Origin: Erodium maritimum
Taxonomy: Eukaryota; Streptophyta; Magnoliopsida; Geraniales; Geraniaceae
DNA length: 64,000 bases
Direction of reading: 5' to 3'
NCBI GenBank assembly: GCA_963921825.1
Contig: OY997594.1
Location: 55,537,675 to 55,601,674, forward strand
Under the pieces are notes generated by a model. The model had not been told where the DNA came from. It did no database searches and saw nothing but the letters and a program-made list of their open reading frames with translations. A program made the translations under genes and the position numbers. Shown here piece by piece: positions 57,100 to 64,000 of the stretch (positions within the stretch are counted from its first letter, which is position 1; the number at the start of each line of letters is the position of its first letter).

Positions 57100-58330
57100 A
57101 TGTCTCATGTTTATGTCCCGAGAGGTACCAGGAGTCGCCCAGCTTTGGGACAGAGCTAGTCACCAGCGGTTGGACTGGCAGGGGCAGCTAGCGCCCAGGG
57201 TGCTCCTCCCACAGAGCACCAGAGCTTTGACGATGGACCATCAGGGTCACCAGTGAGAGATACTCCAGTCGCAGAGCCTACTCAGGCTACCCCTATTGAT
57301 GAAGTAGTACGCGTAGTACTGGCAGAACTCAGTGCTCAACAGGAGGCCGCAACACCGATGTCAGAGCTCGTGCCTACTACTGAGGTAGTCTCCGTCGAGA
57401 GGCCAGGACAGATAGATAGCTACACGGCCCAGGCGCTTCGTAATTTCCGTCGTTTGGGTACACCTACTTTTTCTGGGAGTGCTGACTCCGAGGCAGCAGT
57501 TTTATGGTTGGAGCGGATCACTCGCAACCTTGACACATCGGGTATTTCTGAGGGACGTCTGAGAGTCTCTTTCTCCACCTTCCAGCTTGAGGGTGAGGCT
57601 TTTTACTGGTGGCAGTCGGTGCAGACCAGAGTTGACGAGGATTTTGAGTTTTCAGTCGACTGTTCCTGGAGCAGTACTTTCCGCGGTCAGTTCGAGATGA
57701 TAGACGCCAGCAGTTCATGGATCTGCGGCAGAGGGGGATGACGGTATCTGAGTATGCGGAGAGGTTCTTATCCTTGTCCCGCTTCGCACCCGAGATGGTG
57801 CAGACTGAGGACGCTCGCTATCGACGGTTCGAGCGTGGGCTCCTCCCTGCTATTGCAGATCGTATTATTGTTCTGAGGACAGAGGTGTACTCTACTCTGG
57901 TAGACCAGGCCTTGGCAGTGGAGAGGCATTTTCGAGAGACCGCCAGAGAGCGTGATATCAGCCCGATACCAAGTGGTTTCCTCAGGCCATCAGAGAGGCG
58001 TGATGCTAGACGACAGAGGACTTCTGGGTACTTCCAGCCACAGTCTCAGCAGAGTGGTATGCCCAGAGGAGCAGCAGTGGCATCAGTTGGGCCTGCTCTG
58101 CTGACACAGTTCTGCCCTATATGCAGACAGTAGGGACACTTGGCCCGAGACTGCCCGAGGAGCAGAGGACTCGCAGAGCGACAGATGGATCAGCCACAGA
58201 GGTTTGGGGAGAGGTAGCGTGTTTAGGATCTGATTTGTTACCAGTGCGGCCGTCAGGGGCACATTGCTTTCGCTTGTCCCGATCGGGTTGGAGCTGCACC
58301 TCCACCGAGGCCCAGAAGGCACAGCCGCGT
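57100..58330 (+). pseudogene. Chromovirus gag with two CCHC knuckles
   Basis: Begins at the ATG 57100 (MSHVYVPRGTRSRP). TAG at 57157-57159 interrupts it, then ALRNFRRLGTPTFSGSADSEAAVLWLERI (retrotransposon gag domain) and FYWWQSV follow. A shift near 57652 moves to the frame of LFLEQYFPRSVRDDRRQQFMDL and MTVSEYAERFLSLSRFAPEM. Knuckle 1 is CPICRQ, TAG (58131), GHLARDC; TAGs at 58215 and 58224 precede knuckle 2, CYQCGRQGHIAFAC. A further shift at about 58300-58325 leads into protease. The frame would otherwise be one gag-pol ORF, as usual in chromoviruses. Confidence 0.9.
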
Positions 58331-59070
58331 CAGGCACCTCCCGGCCGACCACGACCGGCACTGCAGCAGAGAGCTCCGCGTCAGGCGGCGGGAGGGGTAG
58401 CCCCGAGACACCAGGCTAGGCCACAGCAGCAGGTGGCACTACCACCACCACCGAGAGGAGGACCACCGGCACGACAGGGCCGAGTTTATGCAGTCACAGA
58501 TGCTAGAGCTGAGAGACAGTACGCCGACCATGAGGCTACACAGGGTACGCGTTTACTTTTTAATTCGTGGGCGTCGTTTCTGTTCGACACTGGTGCTTCC
58601 AATTCGTTTATTTCTGCTTATTTTGCTCGTTCTTTGGGTTTGAGGGTGAAGCCCCTTAGTAGCCCTTTATGTCTTGAGACCCCAGTTACGGGGGAGGTAG
58701 TGCTGGATACTTTCTGTCGAGATTGTGAGGTTCGAGTGGCAGACTGCCCCTTCGTTGGTGACTTACTCATTCTGGAGATGACTACCTTCGACGTGATCTT
58801 AGGGATGGACTGGCTTGCAAGGTATCGAGCGACGATCGATTGCTTTCGACGTTAGGTAACCGTACGATCAGGTGACAGAGTGATTACTTGTATTTTGGGT
58901 AGCAAGAACGGAGTCCTTCTTTCCGCTTTGACTTTGGGAGCAGAGGCCGAGGTTGTGCAGAGTGGCAGAGACCTACCGAGAGTAGTGTGTGAATTTCCAG
59001 ACGTGTTCCCGGAAGAACTATTAGGTTTACCGCCGGCACGCGAGTTAGAGTTCCGGATCGACTTGATCCA
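58331..59070 (+). pseudogene. Chromovirus aspartic protease and linker
   Basis: LFDTGASNSFISAYF gives the DTGAS active site at about 58576-58590, then VILGMDWLARYRATIDC. TAG at 58853-58855 follows CFRR where Q is normal (RRQVTV). The linker [28 protein letters not shown] leads to reverse transcriptase. A one-base loss at 59069-59070 breaks the frame before GTAPIS. Confidence 0.9.
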
Positions 59071-60440
59071 GGCACCGCGCCAATCTCGATGACGCCTTAT
59101 CGATTCGTGCCATCTGAGTTAGTCGAGTTGAACCGACAACTCGAAGAGTTGCAGGAGAAGGGTTTCATCCGCCCTAGTGTTTCACCGTGGGGAGCGCCGA
59201 CCCTTTTCGTAAAGAAGAAGGGTGGTGCCTTAAGGATGTGCATCGATTACCGGAAGTTGAACCAGGTCACGGTAAAGAACCGTTACCCGATGCCGAGAAT
59301 CGATGACCTGTTCGATCAACTGAGAGGAGCAACTTGTTTCTCCAAGATTGATCTAAGGTCAGGCTACTATCAGTTGATGGTCCGAAAGGAGGATGTGGAG
59401 AAGACCGTGTTTCGAACGCGATACGGACACTTTGAGTTTCTAGTGATGTCGTTCGGGTTGACGAACGCGCCAGCAGCCTTCATGGATTTGATGAATGGCA
59501 TATTCAGACCTTACCTGGATCAGTTTGTCGTAGCCTTCGTTGATGACATCTTGATTTACTCGCCTAGTGAAGAGGCGCACGAGGAGTACTTGAGGATAGT
59601 GTTGACCTTGTTACGTACTCACCAGTTGTATAGGAACCTGGAGAAGTGCGAATTTTGGCTCGCAGAGGTGAAATTCCTCGGACATGTAGTATCCCGGGAC
59701 GGTATCCTAGTTGACCCAGCGAAGGTCGATGCAGTTTCGAAGTAGGCGAGGCCCAAGAATGTTTTTGAGAGTCGTAGTTTCTTGGGATTGGCAGGATATT
59801 ACCGCCGCTTTGTTCAGGACTTCTCACGATTGGCCGCACCTATGACATCGTTGACTCGCAAGGGAGCAGAGTTCATTTGGACTAGTGAGTATGAACACTC
59901 TTTCTCAGAGTTAAAGGCTCGACTGACTACCGCCCCAGTGTTGATTGTTCCGGAGCGGGGAGTGAGCTACGATGTGCACTGTGACGCTTTAGGCGAGGGA
60001 CTCGGTTGTGTTTTGATGCAGTCCGGGAAGGTGGTTGCTTACGGCTCAATGCAATTGAAGGTACACGAGCGCAACTACCCGACCCATGATCTAGAACTGG
60101 CAGCTGTGGTCTTTGCATTAAAGAGTTGGAGACATTATCTGTACGGAGAGCAGTTTAGAGTATTCTCAGACCACAAGAGCCTTAAGTATATTTTCTCTCA
60201 GCGCGACTTGAACATGCGCCAGAGGCGATGGATGGAGTTACTTGAGGAGTACGACTTCGAGCTGCTCTATCATCCGGGCAAGGCGAACGTCGTCGCGGAT
60301 GCTCTGAGCAGGAAGTCGACTCATTGCGTGGCTAGCATGGCAGTCCGAGAGTGGAACATGCTGGAGGAGTTGAGCTCTTTCAGACTTGAGCTTGAGGAGA
60401 TCACGGATGGTATGGCTTTTTGTGCATTGGTAGCTCAGCC
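59071..60440 (+). pseudogene. Chromovirus reverse transcriptase and RNase H
   Basis: Frame from [12 protein letters not shown]: the blocks [41 protein letters not shown] and the catalytic FVDD (59536-59547) are intact, then [14 protein letters not shown] at 59743 replaces the Trp of the usual SKWxRP. RNase H follows: [46 protein letters not shown], with its D-E-D residues present. Only TAG and no shift breaks this part. Confidence 0.93.
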
Positions 60441-61872
60441 CACATTGATCACTCGGGTGCTAGAGGCACATGCCGAGGATGCCGAGGCGAAAGGGATTCG
60501 TGAGAAGCTGATGGACGGTGATGAGATCAATGGTTGGGAGTTGAGTGCAGATCAGAGTCTCCGTTATAGAGGATGGTTGTTCGTACCCCGAGGTTGTAGG
60601 GACACCGTATTGAGAGAGTGTCATCACTCCCGGCTTGCTGTGCACCCCGGTGGCACCAAGATCTATAGAGACATCCGACGACAGTTCTAGTGGCGTGGGA
60701 TGCGCAGGGCAGTAGCACACTTTGTTTCGAGGTGCATCACTTGTCAGCAGGTGAAGGCGGAGCATCAGCGACCCGCTGGCTTACTACAGCCTTTACCGGT
60801 CTCCGAGTGGAAGTGGGAACACGTTACTATGGATTTTGTATGTGGGTTACCAAGGTCGTCTAAGGGACATGATGCTATTTGGGTTGTGGTTGATCGACTG
60901 ACCAAGTCGGCACATTTTTTGGCTATGCGGATGACTAACACGGTGGACATGTTGAGTCGGTTGTACATCAGGGAGATTATCCGTCTTCATGGAGTACCAG
61001 TATCAGTGGTATCTGATAGGGATCCGCGTTTCACATCCAGATTCTGGAAGAGCCTACAGAAGGCATTGGGGACAGAGGTGCTGCTGAGTACAGCTTACCA
61101 TCCTGAGACTGATGGACAGTCCGAGCGCACCATTCAGATTTTAGAGGACATGCTTCGATCTTGTGTGCTAGACTTTCAGGGATCGTGGGAGGATCACCTA
61201 CCTCTAGCAGAGTTCGCCTACAACAACAGTTATCAGTCTAGCATTGGGATGGCACCATTCGAGGCCTTGTACGACAGACCGTGTAGTTCGCCAGTTTGTT
61301 GGGCAGAGGTAGGGGAACGTAACTTACTTGGTCCAGACATGGTCAGGGAAACGACTGAGAAGGTCGCATTGATCAGAGAACGGTTGAAGACCGCACAGAG
61401 CCGGCAGAAGAGCTATGCAGACAAACGTCGCAGACCTCTTGAGTTTTTGGTGGGAGATCATGTGTTTCTGAAGGTGAGCCCGAAGAAGGGACTATTACGG
61501 TTTAGCCGCGGCAGAGGAAAGTTGTCGCCGCGCTTCATTGGACCATTTGAGATCTTGGATCGAGTTGGAGTCGTGGCTTATCGGTTAGCATTGCCACCGC
61601 AACTTGGGAACGTGCACAACGTTTTCCACGTGTCCCTATTGCGGAAGTACATGGCGGTTCCTTCTCACATTATTGAGTGGACAGACATCGAGGTAGCTGA
61701 CGATGTCTCATTTGAGGAGCAGCCTGTCAAGATCTTGGGTACAAATGAGAAGGTCCTACGGAACAAGACGATTCCACTAGCACTGGTGCAGTGGGGGAGT
61801 CAAGGAGCTGGGTCAACGTGGGAGCGCGAGGATGAGACCCGGGAGAAGTACCCCCACCTGTTTGATCTTTGA
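60441..61872 (+). pseudogene. Chromovirus integrase with chromodomain
   Basis: Zinc-binding H-H-C-C ([13 protein letters not shown] ... RCITCQQ) is broken by TAG at 60688 in place of Trp (FWWRGM). In the frame from 60700 the core acids are Asp45 (TMDFVCGLP), Asp106 (SDRDPRF) and Glu142 (DGQSER), 35 residues apart for the last pair. Then GPFEILDRVGVVAYRLALP and NVFHVSLLRKY follow. The C-terminal chromodomain, VKILGTNEKVLRNKTIPLALV then QW...STWE then REKYPHLF, is thought to guide insertion to heterochromatin. The natural stop is TGA at 61870. Confidence 0.93.
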
Positions 61873-61909
61873 GGTACCTTCCTTTTAATTTCGAGGAAGG
61901 AATTCTTTT

Positions 61910-61921
61910 AAGGGGGGTAGA
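61910..61921 (+). other. Polypurine tract of the chromovirus
   Basis: AAGGGGGGTAGA immediately before the 3' LTR; primer for plus-strand synthesis. Confidence 0.85.
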
Positions 61922-61922
61922 T

Positions 61923-64000
61923 TCTAAGAACCACCCTCGGTCGATCCCGATCGAACCGGTGAATTCTAGACAAGTTTGACTTTCGGCCGGAAAAGTCAAC
62001 CGATGACTCAGGAAGTCATTCTGGACCTTTCCGGGGCCCAAAAAGCTTAGCCGTCATCACGGTTAGCTTAGTTGGTCCATTTCCTTCAGTTTGACTGTAA
62101 TATTTGTTAGGTCAAATTTCGGTCAAACTTGGACTTTATATCGGTTAATTTCCGATAAAATCTTGGGAAGCTGGAAATTATTCAAGTGGAAGTGACCCCA
62201 CATGACACTTGTCATATTTGGCTTGGGGGATGAAAAAGGAGCTTCAAATGACTCTTATACCCTCCCAACTTACCTTTAAAGGGATATGACCTTAAGGACT
62301 TTTCAGTATTTGGACAAAATAGGTCATTTAAAGAAACATGGGCACACAAATCAGCTCACTCACTATTGTTGCAGCCGAAAATCACAAGGAGAGAGAGAGG
62401 GGAGAGCTCATTTCTTGAGGAAGAAGAAAGTGAAGAAAGCTTGGATTTTGGAGCTTGTTTTTAGTCCTTTTGCCTCCATTTTCCTTCCATCTTCTTCATC
62501 TCACAATCCTAGAGGTATGGATGCTCTTAACTCTCCATTTCATCTACTTTCAATCTTTGGGTTTTGTGGGTTTTTGGCTCAAAGTTGAAGAGTTAGCTTT
62601 GTGGTTGTTGCTTGAAGAAGAAGTAGTGAAGTAGGATGTTTGGATTGTGTTTTGGTTGAAGTTTTGCTGAACCCATTGAGGGTGTTGATGTTGGGTCACC
62701 TTGGATGAATATTTTGGAGTTGAGAGGACTTGGAAATGGGGTTTTAATGGTGATTTTTGTGAAACTCGAGTTGGGGAAGAAAGGGGAAGGAACTGGTCAG
62801 GTTTGGCGCGGAAAGTGACCCGGACCGGGCCAGGTGCCGGCACGACAGGCCGCACGGAACGGGCCTGGTATCGGCACGACACGCGGCACGGAACGGACGG
62901 GAGTCCGGCACGGTACCTCACACGGTCCGTGTCGCACTACGGGCCGGTCTGTGACGTGGTCCGTGCTGGCTACCGGGACGGACTGTGATACGGTCCGTGC
63001 CAGGTTCCGGCACGGCTAGCCACACGGTCCGTATGGCGTTCCGGATCAGACCCCCAGAACCGCAAACCCTTCCTTTTAGCCCTTTTCGATTCTTAAATCA
63101 TTTCTTCAAACCGTATTTCCATTATTTGAGTGTTGTTCTGTACTTTGGGGATAAGAACATCGTTGAGTTATTAACTTTGGTCTTATGGTGGTCTAAGACC
63201 GTGGTACCGAGCAAGGAAGGAAGGAAGAACTTGGACTAGAGCTTGAAGAACGAAGAATCACGCCGGAACCCGTGTGAAGGGCGGAGTTGTGACCACCGAG
63301 TTGTCCACAGAGTTTTAGAGGATTACCAAGAGGTAGGGAAATTCTTAACTTCTTATTTAAACGCTTAGTATGTATGTTAGGTTAATAAAATCGGAAAGGT
63401 CCTAGAATTGCATATAGGATGCGAATAACTAGAATAATCGTCTTTCAATTATTAACAACCGGAAGTGTCTAGAATGCATGTCTAGGATGAAAATGAGTAG
63501 TGTAACTCGCTTTCAATACTTGGGAATTGATTTACTGGTAGAGAGGCTGTGAAGAGCTCTCGGATTAGTTGTGTGCTAGGTTCACATGCTTGGTTGCTCG
63601 TTATTAGGACATTTAAGAGTCTAATGAAACTAGTTAGCTTATATGATTGAATGCTTAATTGATCGTTCACATGATTATTGATTAGTTGAATGCGTACTTG
63701 ATTGATTGAGTGATTGTGTTGAGATAATTGTTGATTGGATAGATGATCGAGTATGAATGGTTGTGCCAAGGGGTACAATCAGGTGATCGATGTACCACTG
63801 GTTCGTGACAGGTAAGTATACGGTAAGTGTGAGGTGTTATTGGATGTCTTTGCTGTGATGAAAGTGTGATTTGAGGAGTGTTCACGATTGGTTGAATTAT
63901 AGTGCTTTTCCTTATTCTTATTCTTGAATACTTGTTTGGTTGTTCGTTTGTTTGCTTGTTTGTTTGTTTGGTTCGGTACTAGGGGGGGTAATCCGGTGCC
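61923..64000 (+). repeat. 3' LTR of the chromovirus, first 2078 bp
   Basis: Starts TCTAAGAACCACCC (the terminal TG has become TC) and parallels 46820 to about 48895. It breaks off at the window edge before the 46-bp repeats and the hairpin. Confidence 0.95.

Larger units (their letters stand above)
46820..64000 (+). mobile_element. Tekay/Del-type chromovirus (Ty3/gypsy), nearly complete, 3' LTR cut by the window
   Basis: 5' LTR 46820-55921 (interrupted by a Copia), primer site 55925-55937, gag-pol 57100-61872, polypurine tract about 61910-61921, 3' LTR from 61923 on. The left flank is AGTCT (46815-46819). Without the Copia and its extra TSD, the 5' LTR is 3248 bp. Domain order gag-protease-RT-RNase H-integrase-chromodomain and the C-terminal block ending REKYPHLF place it with the Tekay/Del chromoviruses. 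The LTRs show about 18 mismatches in the first ~520 aligned bases (by eye). Seven TAG stops and three frameshifts make it non-autonomous. Confidence 0.95.

Noticed and set aside
57100-61872. Functional readthrough of amber codons in gag-pol
   Set aside because: Three frameshifts also interrupt the frame, so suppression alone could not give a product.
62286-63885. Frames duplicated at 47207-48768
   Set aside because: They occur at matching places in both LTRs of the chromovirus and are non-coding LTR sequence.

Overview
This window is nuclear DNA from a flowering plant, most likely a eudicot; the species cannot be named from the sequence. The grounds are GT/AG introns in two recognisable plant gene families, a Tekay/Del-type chromovirus with very long LTRs, plant Copia elements, hAT and Mutator-type MITEs, and many LINE relics. 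Two host genes, both on the minus strand, sit in roughly 55 kb of transposable-element debris.

Host genes. (1) 1-2629: the first six exons of a SKU5-similar gene (multicopper-oxidase fold without the copper histidines); its 3' part lies off the left edge. (2) 38904-41163: a complete four-exon GH17 glucan endo-1,3-beta-glucosidase with an X8/CBM43 module and a C-terminal GPI-type tail. The joined exons give exactly 520 codons including the stop. Both products are predicted to be secreted to the wall or membrane; nothing suggests that they are linked functionally.

Left repeat field (3.2-38.6 kb). There is a 1.5 kb retroposon with a 14-bp target duplication (3214-4761) and three decayed LINE ORF1 copies whose zinc knuckles are still readable. 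Into these LINEs went large chromovirus LTRs: solo LTR 8783-12028 (TSD CAATG), inverted LTR 12489-15327 and solo LTR 16585-19698 (TSD TCACT). A hAT element (20045-23166, TSD GGCTGGAT) carries a small rearranged Copia (21188-22743, TSD AATAG). A hAT MITE lies at 23599-24152. Further LINE-like fragments fill 24.7-30.1 kb. A hybrid chromovirus relic in minus orientation (LTR, leader, truncated LTR) occupies 30485-36713.

Right repeat field (42.7-64 kb). A decayed Ty3/gypsy LTR-gag fragment is followed by a tower of nested insertions: minus LTR stub 45247-45548, plus LTR stub 45549-46544, a short unknown TG-starting segment 46545-46819, then a nearly complete Tekay-type element starting at 46820. 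Its 5' LTR is split by a minus-strand Copia (49992-55840, TSD TTTGG), and the Copia 3' LTR holds a 127-bp Mutator-type MITE (50060-50186, TSD TAAAATAAT). The Tekay gag-pol (57100-61872) has all domains but is dead: seven in-frame stops, all TAG, and three frameshifts. Its 3' LTR runs off the right edge.

The most interesting unexplained signal is a small stem-loop, TGAGC-loop-GCTCA, kept in all six intact LTRs across two otherwise different LTR subfamilies. The loop changes between GTAA, GAAA and GCAA (all GNRA tetraloops) or GTCAA, and it always lies just upstream of a CACCCC tract and an acceptor-like YAG-G or GCAG-G. It looks like a selected RNA element of this retrotransposon family.
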